DNA of 64,000 nucleotides. It comes from JACVRM01 sp963755085 (lineage in GTDB: Bacteria; Actinomycetota; Thermoleophilia; Gaiellales; Gaiellaceae). Location: positions 1 to 64,000 of the forward strand of contig CAVWIN010000004.1 in assembly GCA_963755085.1 (NCBI GenBank), read 5' to 3'. Made by a program: the position numbers and the translations under genes. Shown here in pieces: positions 32,459-41,786 of this stretch; positions within the stretch are counted from its first letter, which is position 1, and each line of letters opens with the position of its first letter. The notes under the pieces are model-generated. The model saw only the letters and a list, made by a program, of their open reading frames with translations. It was not told where the DNA came from and searched no databases.

Positions 32459-33757
32459 GGAGCGTCCGAAACTCTGTGTACGCGGTTAGCTTTGCCGTGT
32501 TAGTCGGTCTTGGAAGTGGGCGTGGAAGGCGGCGAGGCATTCGTACCAGCCGGCCATGGGGCGTTTCCAGTTGCGCTCGTGGTTTCTGATCGCGAGGTAG
32601 ACGAGCTTGCGGGCGGATTCGTCGTCGGGGAAGTGACCGCGGACGCGGACGGCTTTGCGCACGACCGCGTTGAGGCTTTCGATCTGATTGGTCGTGTAGA
32701 CGGCGCGGCGTAGCGCCGGCGGGAAGGCGAAGTACGGGATCACCTGCTCCCAGGCGTCGCGCCATGACTGGCTGATCTGCGGGTAGCGGCTGTCCCAGAT
32801 GCCGGCGAAGGTCTCCAGGCCGGTCTGGGCGGCTTCCTCGGTCGCCGCGGTGTAGATCATGCGCAGGTCCTTGACGAGCTGCTTGCGATCCTTGTAGCTG
32901 GTGAAGCGCAGCGAGTTGCGGATCATGTGCACGATGCAGGTCTGCACGATCGCCTGCGGGTAGACGGCCTCGATCGCCTGCGGGAAGCCCTTCAACCCGT
33001 CGACGGAGAAGACGAGGATGTCCTCGACGCCGCGCGACTTGAGCTCGCTGATCACGCGCAACCAGAACTTGGCCCCCTCGCTGGGCTCGAGCCAGATCCC
33101 GAGCGTCTCCTTGATCCCGTCGATCCCGACCCCGATCGCGAGGTAGGCGTGCTTGTTGCGCACCGAGCCCTGATCGCGGATCTTGAGCACGATCGCGTCC
33201 AGCCAGACGACCAGGTAGAGCTTCTCCAGCGGCCTGGCCTGCCACTCCTTGACGTCGTCGAGCACTGCGTCGGTGACGCGGCTGACGGTGTCGCGGCCGA
33301 CCTCGACGCCGTAGATCTCTTCCAGGTGCTTCGAGATCTCTCGCGTCGACATCCCACGCGCGTACATCGAGACGATCTTGTCGTCGAAGCCCGCGAAGCG
33401 GCGCTGGTGCTTGGGCACGATGTGCGGCTCGAAGCTGCCCTCACGGTCGCGCGGCAGCTCGACCGGCACGGGCCCGTGATCAGTGATCAACGTCTTCGAC
33501 GTCCAGCCATTGCGGCGATTCGGCTCGCCCTCAGGCGGCGGCTCGCCGAGCTCGTAGCCGAGGTGACCGCTCAACTCCGCCGATACCGCACGCTCGACCA
33601 CGCGCTTGGTCAGATGCTTCAACAACCCATCCGGCCCTGTGATCGCCTCAGGGCCCTCATGCCCGGCAAGCAACTGATCGATCAGCTCGTCCGGGATCTC
33701 CTTCGGGGGCATGACCCTCCTTTACGGATCATGCATACACAGAACCCCGGACGCTCC
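32459..33757 (-). mobile_element. IS256-family element inserted in the IS630 transposase gene
   Basis: Imperfect terminal inverted repeats GGAGCGTCCG....TCTGTGTA occur at both ends, 1299 bp apart, enclosing one intact transposase gene. There is no 8-9 bp direct repeat at the junctions; instead about 45 bp of IS630 coding sequence is missing, so the insertion was accompanied or followed by a deletion. Because its transposase is intact, this may be the youngest mobile element in the window. Confidence 0.88.
32486..33712 (-). CDS. IS256-family (Mutator-type) transposase
   Basis: A complete transposase of 408 residues with a DDE catalytic core: the first Asp is in LVVWLDAIVLKIRD, the second in ILVFSVDGLKGFPQAI, and the Glu in NQIESLNAVVRKAV. 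The N-terminal DNA-binding part (GPVPVELPRDREGSFEP) is typical of actinobacterial IS256 members. Start ATG follows CGTAAAGGAGGGTC. Intact and presumably active. Confidence 0.95.
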   Translation of the reverse strand: MPPKEIPDELIDQLLAGHEGPEAITGPDGLLKHLTKRVVERAVSAELSGHLGYELGEPPPEGEPNRRNGWTSKTLITDHGPVPVELPRDREGSFEPHIVPKHQRRFAGFDDKIVSMYARGMSTREISKHLEEIYGVEVGRDTVSRVTDAVLDDVKEWQARPLEKLYLVVWLDAIVLKIRDQGSVRNKHAYLAIGVGIDGIKETLGIWLEPSEGAKFWLRVISELKSRGVEDILVFSVDGLKGFPQAIEAVYPQAIVQTCIVHMIRNSLRFTSYKDRKQLVKDLRMIYTAATEEAAQTGLETFAGIWDSRYPQISQSWRDAWEQVIPYFAFPPALRRAVYTTNQIESLNAVVRKAVRVRGHFPDDESARKLVYLAIRNHERNWKRPMAGWYECLAAFHAHFQDRLTRQS

Positions 33758-34322
33758 CTGCGTCGATGAGAAGTCGCAGATCCAAGCGCTCGACCGTTCG
33801 GCGCCGGTGCTGCCGCTGATGCCGGGCGTGCCGGCGCGCCAGACCCACGACTACGTCCGTAACGGCACCACCAACCTGTACGCGGCGCTCGACGTCGCCT
33901 CTGGCCAGGTGATCGCGGACATGTCGCCGCGGCATCGCGCCGAGGAGTTCCGCCGCTTCCTCACCCTGATCGACGCCTCCGTGCCGGCGCACCTCGACGT
34001 GCACGTCGTGCTCGACAACTCCTCGACCCACAAGACGCCGTCGATCCAACGCTGGCTGGTCCGCCACCCGCGCTTCACGCTCCATTTCACCCCGACCTAC
34101 AGCTCCTGGCTCAACCTCGTCGAGCGCTGGTTCGCCGAGCTGACCACGAAATGGATCAAGCGCAGCGCCCACCGCTCCGTCCGCGACCTCGTCGCCTCCA
34201 TCCGCACCTGGATCACGAACTGGAACGACGAACCCCAACCCTTCGTCTGGCACAAGAGCGCAGACGAGATCCTCGAAAGCCTCGCCGCCTACTGCCAGCG
34301 GATCAACGACTCAGGTCACTAG
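33758..34322 (+). pseudogene. IS630 transposase, 3' part
   Basis: Continues the catalytic domain from VDEKSQIQALDRSAPVLPL through LDNSSTHKTPSIQRWL and TPTYSSWLNLVERWFAEL, giving the DDE residues. The frame reads through the right inverted repeat and ends at TAG made of the duplicated TA plus the next base, so the stop codon is supplied by the insertion site. Confidence 0.88.
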
Positions 34323-34327
34323 TCGGC

Positions 34328-35437
34328 CTATGGCACGAGCACGAGCTTGCCCTTCGACGCCGAGCTCTCCAGCAGCTCATGCGCGTGGCGCGCCTCCGAG
34401 AGGGGCAGGCGCTCGGCGACAGTGGGGTGGATCTTGCCCTCGCGGAGCAGCTCGATCAGCACGCCGAAGTCCTCGCGGAACCAGTCCGGCTCCATAGGCT
34501 CTCCGCCCACTGCTCCGGCTCGCCTCGTAGCCTTGTCGCGGTATTTCTGGACGTGGTAGGCAAACACCCGCCGGCGGGGCGACAGCTTGTCCCGGGTCCA
34601 GACGGCCACGATCGCCGCCCACCACTTGATCACCGCCGGCCAGTCCTTGTGCCCATCCTTGAGGGTGTCGTAGCGGCCGAACACGACGAGCCTTCCGCCC
34701 GCCCGCAGCGCGCGGAACGAGCGCAGCGAGATCGGGCCACCGAGGCTGTCGACCACGACGTCCACACCGCCTGCCTCCTCGCGCACCCGCGCCAGGAAGT
34801 CCTCGTTGCGGTAGTCGATCGCCACCGCGCCAAGCGCCTCGACCTTCTCGCGATCGCGAGCCGACGCGGTCCCGAAGACCCGAAGCCCGGCCACCGCCGC
34901 GAGCTCGAGCGCCGCGACGCCGACCCTGCCGGCCGCGCCGTGCACGAGCACCGTCTCCCCGCGCTTGACCTCCGCCGTCCGGTGGAGCACCTGGTAGGAC
35001 GTCATGTACGGGAACAGGAGGCTCAGGACCTCCCCCGGATCGAGGTCGTCGGGTACCTCGACCGCGCCCGCCTCCGGCACGCAGACGCGTTCCGCGTCAG
35101 CGCCCCATACCGTCAGCGCCCCGATGCGGTCGCCCACCCGCAGCCTCGTGCAGTCCGGTCCGAGCTCTTCGACGACGCCGACGAGCTCGTAGCCGGGCGT
35201 GAACGGTGGCTTCGGGGCGCCCGCGATGTACGTGCCGGCGCGCATCTGGGCATCAGTGAAGGACACGCCCGCGGCCAGAACCCTGACGCGAACCTCTCCC
35301 GGCCCCGGCTGGGGAACGTCGGCCTCCACCACCCTCAAGACCTCGGGCCCCCCGTAATGATCGACGACGACGCGCTTCATCGTCTTCTGTCCGTTTCCTG
35401 AAACGGTCATCTGCTGTTCGTCTGCTGAGACGGTCAT
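34328..35437 (-). CDS. Zinc-independent quinone oxidoreductase (MDR family)
   Basis: A 369-residue NADPH-dependent medium-chain reductase. The N-terminal GroES-like domain contains PGYELVGVVEELGPD, and the Rossmann domain begins VLVHGAAGRVGVAALELA. The catalytic zinc ligands of alcohol dehydrogenases are absent, as in quinone reductases. The first 18 residues (with a repeated MTVSxxxQ motif) look like an extension; a start at MKRVVVDHYGG (residue 20) fits the family better. It lies alone between the IS elements and repeat R8. Confidence 0.88.
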   Translation of the reverse strand: MTVSADEQQMTVSGNGQKTMKRVVVDHYGGPEVLRVVEADVPQPGPGEVRVRVLAAGVSFTDAQMRAGTYIAGAPKPPFTPGYELVGVVEELGPDCTRLRVGDRIGALTVWGADAERVCVPEAGAVEVPDDLDPGEVLSLLFPYMTSYQVLHRTAEVKRGETVLVHGAAGRVGVAALELAAVAGLRVFGTASARDREKVEALGAVAIDYRNEDFLARVREEAGGVDVVVDSLGGPISLRSFRALRAGGRLVVFGRYDTLKDGHKDWPAVIKWWAAIVAVWTRDKLSPRRRVFAYHVQKYRDKATRRAGAVGGEPMEPDWFREDFGVLIELLREGKIHPTVAERLPLSEARHAHELLESSASKGKLVLVP

Positions 35438-35670
35438 GAGTAGGCTCCTCTCGCCGTCATCTTGGGACGGTCTATTGGGAGGGCTCTGTCTTAAATCGAT
35501 CTACGCGTACGCGGGCCGCACGGTCCGAGCATCTGAGCAATCCCGCAGTTTCGATCAGTACAAAACCGCACTAAGCGGGCGGAGCCGTTGTCCGAGCCGA
35601 GTGTGAGCTCGCCCGGCTCGATCCGTGCACCGCAGCGGCGCGTTCGTGCCGCTCAGCGTTGGCCGGTCCG

Positions 35671-35880
35671 CTGCAAGCGTTCTGCAAGCATCAGGCTTCC
35701 TCAGCGATGTAACCGTGTTCCGCCTAAATGCAACGGCCTTTGGCCAATCTGGCTTGGAATCTGCATTTATGCGGAATACGGCGGAACGCGTGTACCGAAT
35801 CGAGGCGGCTCATAACCCGGAGGTCGCAGGTTCAAATCCTGCCCCGCTATTCGAAAAGCCCGCATGCGCGGGTTTTTCGT
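35671..35880 (+). repeat. tRNA-half repeat, copy R8
   Basis: Core CTGCAAGCGTTCTGCAAGCA, then ACCGTGTTCCGCCTAAATGC with the partner GCATTTATGCGGAATACGGC (a 16-bp imperfect palindrome). tRNA-Met half from CTCATAA (35809) to CCCCGCTA (35849), with one C lost from the acceptor stem. The terminator has changed: AAAAGCCCGCATGCGCGGGTTTTT. No tRNA-Thr half on the left. Confidence 0.86.
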
Positions 35881-35940
35881 TTCCGGAACCCCGACGGCCC
35901 AAGGGAGTCTCTGGCCATCAGCGGTGCTGTTGGCTCGACG

Positions 35941-36267
35941 TCAGCCCTCCGCAAGCACTGTCTTGGCTCGGATTCGGTGGGAAACGCTTTTCCAGGCGAT
36001 CACGTAAGCGTACGGGTGCGTGAAGGCGTCCATTGCCTTCTCCGGTGCGACCTCGATCTGGATCTGCTCGCCCGTTGTCGTGTCGCTGACGGCAAGCTCC
36101 ACTCTGTCGACCCCGGGGTGCCAGACGAGGAGAATTTCGGCCGTCCCGCTCATCCGCTGGGCCAGCTCTCGAACCGGTGCGCTCTTCGCAGAGCTGCCGC
36201 GACCGGCGGCGGTCGGCACGACTGCCGGTGAGGCGGCGGCGGTGAAGCGTTTGAGATTGCGTTTCAT
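35941..36267 (-). CDS. Small conserved protein of an unnamed family (WHPxVDRVEL type)
   Basis: A 108-residue protein. After a basic N-terminus comes ILLVWHPGVDRVELAVSD, a basic/acidic strand, then TGEQIQIEVAPEKAMDAFTH and PYAYVIAW. It is clearly homologous to the first 85 residues of the protein at 50953 (VLLLWHPEVDRVEVSVRD and HPYAYA). No known domain recognised; the pattern suggests a small alpha/beta protein. Both paralogues sit within a few kb of an RTX-like secreted gene. Start ATG after GACAGGAAGTC. Confidence 0.75.
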   Translation of the reverse strand: MKRNLKRFTAAASPAVVPTAAGRGSSAKSAPVRELAQRMSGTAEILLVWHPGVDRVELAVSDTTTGEQIQIEVAPEKAMDAFTHPYAYVIAWKSVSHRIRAKTVLAEG

Positions 36268-36283
36268 GACTTCCTGTCCACGT

Positions 36284-36316
36284 TGGCGGGGCCCCGAGGA
36301 CGGGGCCCCGCCTATC
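36284..36316 (-). terminator. Terminator-like hairpin after the RTX-like gene
   Basis: An almost perfect 11-bp GC stem (GGCGGGGCCCC / GGGGCCCCGCC) 18 bp beyond the stop on the minus strand. No T-tract, so termination efficiency is uncertain. Confidence 0.6.
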
Positions 36317-36333
36317 CCTGCTGGGAGGTTCCG

Positions 36334-37485
36334 CTACGGGACGGGCACGCCGTCCACGACGAGCCGGATCACGCCGGCGGCCAGACCGGCCGAGTTGACG
36401 CTGTCCGTGCCGGCCCCGTCGTTGATCTCGAGACGGTCGTTCGCGGCTTCCGAATGGAAGACGTTGACCGTCGGGACAAGACCGCTCACCTTGACGCCAC
36501 CGGCGTCTCCGTTGACCTCGATCTTGTCGTTGCCGTCAGTGCCGTTGACGACGACCCGGTCGGCCGCGCCGTCGCCCGTGGCGCCGCCCAGGGTGCCGGC
36601 GAGGTCGACGTTGACCTCGTTGACGTCCGTTCCGGTCAGGTCGTTGACGGTGACGATGTCCGCGCCGCCGAGAGCGTTGAAGTCCACTCGCTCGACGCCG
36701 TGGGTGTCCATCGTGATGCTGGCCACGTCGCGGAAGAACCTCAGTCGGTTGCCGTTCGCCGTCAGGTCGACTTTCTCGGCCACGCCGGCGCCGTTGAAGA
36801 GCATCGTGTCGGTGCCGTTCTGGCCTTCGATGGTGTCGCTGCCCTCGCCCGGATCCCAGATGAACGTGTCGTCGCCGTTGCCCATGAACGCCGTGTCGTT
36901 GCCTCTGTTCCCGTCGATTGAGTCGTTGCCGTTCCCGCCGAAGAGCCTCTCGGCCCCGTTGCCGCCGGCCACGGTGTCGTTGCCGTTGCCGCCGTCGAGC
37001 GTCGAAGACCCGGCGCCTCCGAAGAGGCTGTCGTTGCCGTTGCCGCCGAGTACCGTCTCCACTCCGGATCCCGCGGCCAGCCGGTCGTTCCCGTTTCCCC
37101 CGTCGAGCGTCGTCGGGATCGTGTCGGCGAAGACGCCGTTCCGTTCGTCGATGCGCTCGGAGTCGTCTCCGTTCCCGCCGGCTACGACGATCGCCGAGAC
37201 GTCGGCCCGGTTGAAGCTGAAGTCGGCCGAGCCGTCGTCGCCGACGTCGACCTGGATGATGCCGGGCTGGCCGGCCTCCAGGCCAACGGCGATCCTGTCG
37301 GCCCCGTTCGTGCCCTCGACCGTCAGCGTGCCGCCCCGGAGGGTGGCCTGTGTGGTCTTGGGTGCGGCGGTTCCGTCAGTGGCTGCGAAGCCGGCGGCGG
37401 CAGCGACCGCAACGGCCACCGCCGAAGCAGCCGACCACATTGGCCGGATGCCGCGTGAGCTCTTGCGTCCTGCAGTGTTCTTCAT
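36334..37485 (-). CDS. Secreted RTX-like Ca2+-binding repeat protein
   Basis: A 383-residue exported protein with an Ala-rich signal peptide (SAASAVAVAVAAAAGFAATD). It has hemolysin-type nonapeptides such as GGNGNDSLFGGAGS and GGNGNDTVAGGNGAE at about 110-200, which bind calcium and fold after export. A beta-rich region with DTFIWDPGEGSDTIEGQNG and LTVEGTNGADRI follows the same pattern as the larger protein at 46374. Function unknown; adhesion or surface layer is plausible. The upstream gene on the same strand is a cupredoxin (62 bp gap). Confidence 0.87.
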   Translation of the reverse strand: MKNTAGRKSSRGIRPMWSAASAVAVAVAAAAGFAATDGTAAPKTTQATLRGGTLTVEGTNGADRIAVGLEAGQPGIIQVDVGDDGSADFSFNRADVSAIVVAGGNGDDSERIDERNGVFADTIPTTLDGGNGNDRLAAGSGVETVLGGNGNDSLFGGAGSSTLDGGNGNDTVAGGNGAERLFGGNGNDSIDGNRGNDTAFMGNGDDTFIWDPGEGSDTIEGQNGTDTMLFNGAGVAEKVDLTANGNRLRFFRDVASITMDTHGVERVDFNALGGADIVTVNDLTGTDVNEVNVDLAGTLGGATGDGAADRVVVNGTDGNDKIEVNGDAGGVKVSGLVPTVNVFHSEAANDRLEINDGAGTDSVNSAGLAAGVIRLVVDGVPVP

Positions 37486-37547
37486 CGGAGTTTCTCCTTT
37501 CGATCAAGCCGCTCGCGGCCCTGGGATTTGCTGGTTGGCGAGGCTGG

Positions 37548-37919
37548 TCACGAGACCGTGAAGGCGCCGTGCATGACCCCGGCGTGGGGGTCGCAGACGA
37601 ACTGGTAGGTGCCCTTCTTGAGCTGCAGAACGAAGCTCTTCGTCCCGGTGAAGCCGACGCCCGTGAGGACGCGGCTGTAGCCGGGGCCGCTCAGATGGAA
37701 GTCATGAATGCTCGCCAGGTCGGCGATGACGAACCGGTACGCAATCCCGGCCTTCAGTCGCGTGACTTCCTTGCCCTGCATTGTCAGCCCGATCGTGAAA
37801 CCGGGCCCGACCTTGCCGTTGACGGTCTTGGCCGGGGCGGCTGCCCCGCCGCCCGTCGCCGCGAGCGCTGAAGCTGTGGCGGCGACTGCGATGAGGAGCC
37901 AGGAGCGGATGCTCGTCAT
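37548..37919 (-). CDS. Secreted cupredoxin-like copper protein
   Basis: A 123-residue exported protein: signal peptide (WLLIAVAATASALAATG) and a plastocyanin-like fold. The type-1 copper ligands are visible as His in IHDFHLSG and as Cys, His and Met in YQFVCDPHAGVMHG (C-x2-H-x3-M). It probably carries electrons or copper outside the membrane. It is transcribed in the same direction as the RTX-like gene that follows, with a 62-bp gap. Confidence 0.85.
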   Translation of the reverse strand: MTSIRSWLLIAVAATASALAATGGGAAAPAKTVNGKVGPGFTIGLTMQGKEVTRLKAGIAYRFVIADLASIHDFHLSGPGYSRVLTGVGFTGTKSFVLQLKKGTYQFVCDPHAGVMHGAFTVS

Positions 37920-38094
37920 GTATTGCCTCCTTCGAGTAAGAGCCCGCTGTCTTTTGCGGCGGCGATCAGCGACGCGTTACTCGTCCTTTGGTCGGTGACG
38001 TCTGCCATGTCGTCACCACGATCGAGACGCCGCCCGGCGGCCGCCTCACGGAGGGCCGGTGAGGTATTCCGTGAAGAGCAGGCCGACCGCAGCC

Positions 38095-40920
38095 TTACAG
38101 GGCGCGAGCGAGCTGCGAGCGCGAACGGATCTCGAGCTTCCGGAAGACGCTGCGGAGGTGAGTCTCGATCGTGTTCTCGGTCACGAAGAGCGCCTGCGCG
38201 ACCTCGCGGTTGGTCATCCCTTCGGAGGCCAAACGAGCTACCCGCAGTTCCGACGCGGTGAGGTTGGTCCGGCTCTCGATGGGGTCTCGGCGAGGGCGGG
38301 CACCAGCGGTGACGAGCTCATCGTGTGCGCGCGCGGCGACCGCGTCCGCACCGCAGGCACGGGCCAGTTCGAGCGCTTTGCGGAGTGGCTCGCGGGCGTC
38401 GGCGCGCCGCCCGGCGCGGCGGATCGCGGCGCCCAGCTCGACCAGCGTGACCGCCTGCTCGAGCCGCGCCGGTGACCGGTCCAGATGGGCGACCGCTTCC
38501 TCCAGCAACTCGATACCCGCATCGCCTCGCTCGAGGACGCCAAGCGTTCGCAGCGATCCGCCCAGCGGAGCTTGTGCGCCGAAGGCGCGGCAACGCTCGA
38601 GCTCCGCGCGAGCGAGCGCATGAGCCTCGTCAAGGCGGTTGAGCGATGCCAGGAGCGGCGCGGCGTCGGTACGCCACGTGCTGAACGCCGGCGTGCGGAT
38701 GTCCCACTCCTGCTCGAGCCGCTCACACGCGAACAGATCTTCCAGCGCGTCCTCTGGGCGCTGGGAGGCGGCTCGGATGCGCGCACGCGTCTGCAGGTAG
38801 CGGATCTGACCGGTTGCGGCCGGCTCGGGCCGAACCTGGGCAAAGACGTCAGCAGCTTCGGTCGCGTTGCCGCGCGCGAGCAGGACATTGACGAGCGCCA
38901 CGTGGGCGTAGAGGGTCTGGTGTTCGGCTTGGTCGAGCGCGCTCGCCGCATCGGCCTCGGCCTCGGCCAGGAGGCCGCGACGCACAGAGGCGTACGCGCG
39001 GAGCTGAGTCGCCATCGAGAACGCCGGCAGCGACCCGTGCTGCTTCGCCCACTCGATCACGTCGACGCTGACGCGTGCGGCATCGTCGTCGGCGTAGGCG
39101 AAAAGAAGCACGGACGGCGCAATCCAGAACGCGCCCGACTCGGGGCCGGGATCGTCGAGCAGCTGCCCGTCTGCGAGCGCCTGCAAAGCCAGCTCGCGTG
39201 CCTCGTCGGCGGTGCCCATTCGCGCGGCCTCGTACGCCGCGGCAGCGACGTGCAGGCGCTCCCCGATCGTTCGCGGTGTGCGCGAGGTGACGACGAAGCG
39301 CTCCCCCGTTTCTTGGAGACGACGCCAGACCGAGACGCTCCCGCCCCTTACAGCGGCCCAACGCGTCGCCTGCAACCGCAATCCCTGTTCGCGCTCGCTC
39401 TCTGATAACGCGCTGATGAGGGCGGTGAGGTCGGCCATCGCCTCCTCCGGCCGGTCCGCGAGGAACAGTGCCGACCCCAAAGCGCTCGCCGCTTCCGCGC
39501 GCAGCCGCTCGTCGGCAAGATCGTGGGTTGCCCGCCGGAGCTTTTCGATTGCCAGCTCGAGCTGGCCGGCACTGAGCGCGGCCGTGCCCAACTCGTGGAC
39601 GAGCACCGGTTCCAGCTCCACCGAAGGTGGCTCGGCGAGCGCTCTCTGCAGGTACGTAACGGCGACATCGGGGGCGCCGCGACTCCGTGCGCCATGAGCC
39701 GCCTCTCGCAAGATGTCCACCGTCTCCGCGTCTCCGCCGGGATGGGTCGCCATCAGGTGAGCTGCAATCCGATCGGTTGTCGCATCTGCATTGGCAAGGA
39801 GCCGGGCGGCACGCTCGTGGTGTCGAGCACGCTCCTGCGCGCTCAACTCGAAGTAGATGCTCGAGCGCACGAGTGGGTGGACGAACGCAAGCCGCCGGCC
39901 GTGCCCGAAGATCACCGCGTCGGCCAGGGCCTCGGCGGCTCCGGACGCCTCCTCGCTGCCGAGCCCGGCCAGCTGGGCTGCGAGGGCCGGCTCAACCGGG
40001 TCGCCGAGCACGGCGACGGCGCGTGCAAGGGAGGTGCACTCCTCGGGCAGGCGTCTCAGGCGAGCACGCACTGCTCGGCCCACGCCCTGCGAGCTCAGTT
40101 GCCCCGTCAGGCCTGCGTTGTCGCGAATTGGCGCGATTCCTCGCCGTTTGAGCTCGGCGAGGAGCTCGAGGAGAAGGAACGGGTTGCCGCCGGTCGCCTG
40201 ACGGCAAGCGTCGGCAAAGCTCGGATCGGGCTCCGACGCGAGCTGCTGCGCTGCCAGTAGCTCGATCGCGTCCGCGCTGAGCCCGGCCGGCTGAAGCACC
40301 GCGACCTCAGGAATGACGAGCAGCTCATCGAGCAGTTCCTGCGCTGGGCCGGGCTCGCCCGTCCTCGCCGCCAGCACGAGCGCCAGTGGCATGCCCGTCA
40401 GTCGGCGCGCGAGGTAGATGAGCCAGCGCAATGAGGCGAGATCTGCCAGGTGCGCGTCGTCGACCGTCAACAGCAGCGGTTGCGCGTCGGCCAGATTGCT
40501 GGTGAGCCAGTACAGACCGTGCAAAGAGGAAAACGACGGCTCTGCACCGGATTCCGGATCGGCGGCGAAGAGGACTGGGTTGGCCAGCGCCGCCGCCCCG
40601 GCGAGCAGGGCTTCACGCTCCTCGACGTCGGACGCGACCACCACCGGTTCCAGCAACTGCCGGACGATTCCGAATGGCAAATCACGCTCCAGCTCGCCAC
40701 CCCGTGCCGACAGAACGCGCAGTTCTGACCCTGCCGCCGCCCGAGTGGCGGCGAGCAGACTCGATTTGCCGATCCCCGCCGGCCCTTCGAAGACCAATCC
40801 GCCGCCTGAACCGACACGGGCGCCGCCGAGCACTCGCTCGATCGTTTCGAGCTCGAACTCGCGCTCGACGAGCGGAGCCAGCTGAACAGCCACAACACAT
40901 TCTAGGGCGGTGCTAGCCAC
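38095..40920 (-). CDS. LuxR-family STAND ATPase transcriptional regulator (LAL type)
   Basis: A regulator of up to 941 residues. Walker A FEGPAGIGKSSLLAA lies near 45-57 and the Walker B-like LLLTVDDAHLADL near 150. A long helical TPR-like middle section follows, and a C-terminal LuxR helix-turn-helix (LTASELRVARLASEGMTNRE, VTENTIETHLRSVFRKLEI). Large LuxR STAND proteins respond to inducers bound by the TPR region and activate nearby operons. A GTG nine codons in (VAVQLAPLVERE) fits the family start better than the first GTG. The target is unknown; no operator was identified. Confidence 0.9.
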   Translation of the reverse strand: MASTALECVVAVQLAPLVEREFELETIERVLGGARVGSGGGLVFEGPAGIGKSSLLAATRAAAGSELRVLSARGGELERDLPFGIVRQLLEPVVVASDVEEREALLAGAAALANPVLFAADPESGAEPSFSSLHGLYWLTSNLADAQPLLLTVDDAHLADLASLRWLIYLARRLTGMPLALVLAARTGEPGPAQELLDELLVIPEVAVLQPAGLSADAIELLAAQQLASEPDPSFADACRQATGGNPFLLLELLAELKRRGIAPIRDNAGLTGQLSSQGVGRAVRARLRRLPEECTSLARAVAVLGDPVEPALAAQLAGLGSEEASGAAEALADAVIFGHGRRLAFVHPLVRSSIYFELSAQERARHHERAARLLANADATTDRIAAHLMATHPGGDAETVDILREAAHGARSRGAPDVAVTYLQRALAEPPSVELEPVLVHELGTAALSAGQLELAIEKLRRATHDLADERLRAEAASALGSALFLADRPEEAMADLTALISALSESEREQGLRLQATRWAAVRGGSVSVWRRLQETGERFVVTSRTPRTIGERLHVAAAAYEAARMGTADEARELALQALADGQLLDDPGPESGAFWIAPSVLLFAYADDDAARVSVDVIEWAKQHGSLPAFSMATQLRAYASVRRGLLAEAEADAASALDQAEHQTLYAHVALVNVLLARGNATEAADVFAQVRPEPAATGQIRYLQTRARIRAASQRPEDALEDLFACERLEQEWDIRTPAFSTWRTDAAPLLASLNRLDEAHALARAELERCRAFGAQAPLGGSLRTLGVLERGDAGIELLEEAVAHLDRSPARLEQAVTLVELGAAIRRAGRRADAREPLRKALELARACGADAVAARAHDELVTAGARPRRDPIESRTNLTASELRVARLASEGMTNREVAQALFVTENTIETHLRSVFRKLEIRSRSQLARAL

Positions 40921-40941
40921 GCTCCGGCATCGCCACGCCGC

Positions 40942-41352
40942 TCAGACACTTAGCTTGACCCGGTTGCCGTCGGGGTCGAGAACGACGCTCTCGTAGCACC
41001 CACGCTCGCCGGTGCGGTGCGGCGGCTGGAGCACCTGGTAGCCGGCCGCCGCAAGAACCCGAGTGAGGTCGTCCACCGCGTCGGCGGATCCGAGCGCGAA
41101 GCCGAGATGAAGCAGCCGCTCCGACCGCGCATCTGCGCTCGCAGCGTGGCGGCTGTGCGGCTGCTCGGACACCTCCAGGCGGACGCCGCAAAAATCAAGG
41201 ACGCAGCTACGAGGGCCGTTCTCGGAGTCCGTCGAAAGCGGCGAGGGCGCTCCTCCGAGCAGGCGGTAAAAGTCACACAGGGACTCGAGCTGCTTCGTCG
41301 CCAGCGCGATGTGCTCGATCTGTGCAATCTCGTGACTGAATTCACTGCTCAC
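40942..41352 (-). CDS. VOC (glyoxalase/bleomycin-resistance) family protein
   Basis: A 136-residue protein with two beta-alpha-beta-beta-beta units: IEHIALATKQLESLCDFYRL opens the first, and LGFALGSADAVDDLTRVLA with VVLDPDGNRVKLSV closes the second. His (first) and the terminal segment supply metal ligands as in glyoxalase-type enzymes. The GTG start follows GGAGCACCT; in-frame codons upstream look random. Substrate unknown. Confidence 0.82.
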   Translation of the reverse strand: MSSEFSHEIAQIEHIALATKQLESLCDFYRLLGGAPSPLSTDSENGPRSCVLDFCGVRLEVSEQPHSRHAASADARSERLLHLGFALGSADAVDDLTRVLAAAGYQVLQPPHRTGERGCYESVVLDPDGNRVKLSV

Positions 41353-41482
41353 AGGTGCTCCTTGGGGGCTGCCCGCAGCGCGACTCCTTTCGCTCAGGAT
41401 CACACCCACCACACCCCGCGACCTCGGGAATGATCGGTGAGAAAATCCGTGAGATCCCGATGGCAGCGGCTCGCGATGGCGG

Positions 41483-41552
41483 CTCATGACCCCGAGGTCG
41501 CAGGTTCAAATCCTGCCCCCGCTACTCGGAAAGGCCCTGGAGACAGGGCCTT
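41483..41552 (+). repeat. tRNA-half repeat, copy R9 (tRNA half and terminator only)
   Basis: Begins GGCGG-CTCATGA and carries the intact T-arm GCAGGTTCAAATCCTGC, acceptor CCCCGCTAC and terminator AAAGGCCCTGGAGACAGGGCCTTT. None of the core inverted-repeat sequence precedes it, so the copy starts within five bases of the anticodon loop. Confidence 0.85.
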
Positions 41553-41734
41553 TCCCGTGATGCCCCTCCGAATTCGACGTCTCGCCCGACACGGTCTGAC
41601 GACGGATACGGCCGAGGTGGTCGCGCACGAGCCCGCTTCTCGATCTTCCGCATCCGTGGACCGCGGGCTTGTCTTGGTGGAGGCGTCGAGCCAGTGGCCG
41701 CCCGGCGCTCGCGCCGGCCCTGGGAGGCCAGGTA

Positions 41735-41769
41735 GAAAGGGCCCGCAACGGGTGGCGGACCCTTTCTCG
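41735..41769 (-). terminator. Terminator of the esterase-like gene
   Basis: Minus-strand hairpin GAAAGGGTCCGC / GCGGGCCCTTTC with a short T/C tail, 18 bp after the stop codon. Confidence 0.65.
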
Positions 41770-41786
41770 GTCGGTGCACGGTCGCG

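Larger units (their letters stand above)
31906..34319 (+). mobile_element. IS630-family (Tc1/mariner) element, split by an IS256 element
   Basis: Perfect 15-bp terminal inverted repeats GTGACCTGAGTCGTT / AACGACTCAGGTCAC are flanked by TA on both sides (31904-31905 and 34320-34321), the target duplication expected for this family. Removing the inserted IS256 leaves about 1.1 kb, normal for IS630. The transposase is broken by the insertion and by a small deletion at the junction, so the element cannot move unaided. Confidence 0.9.
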
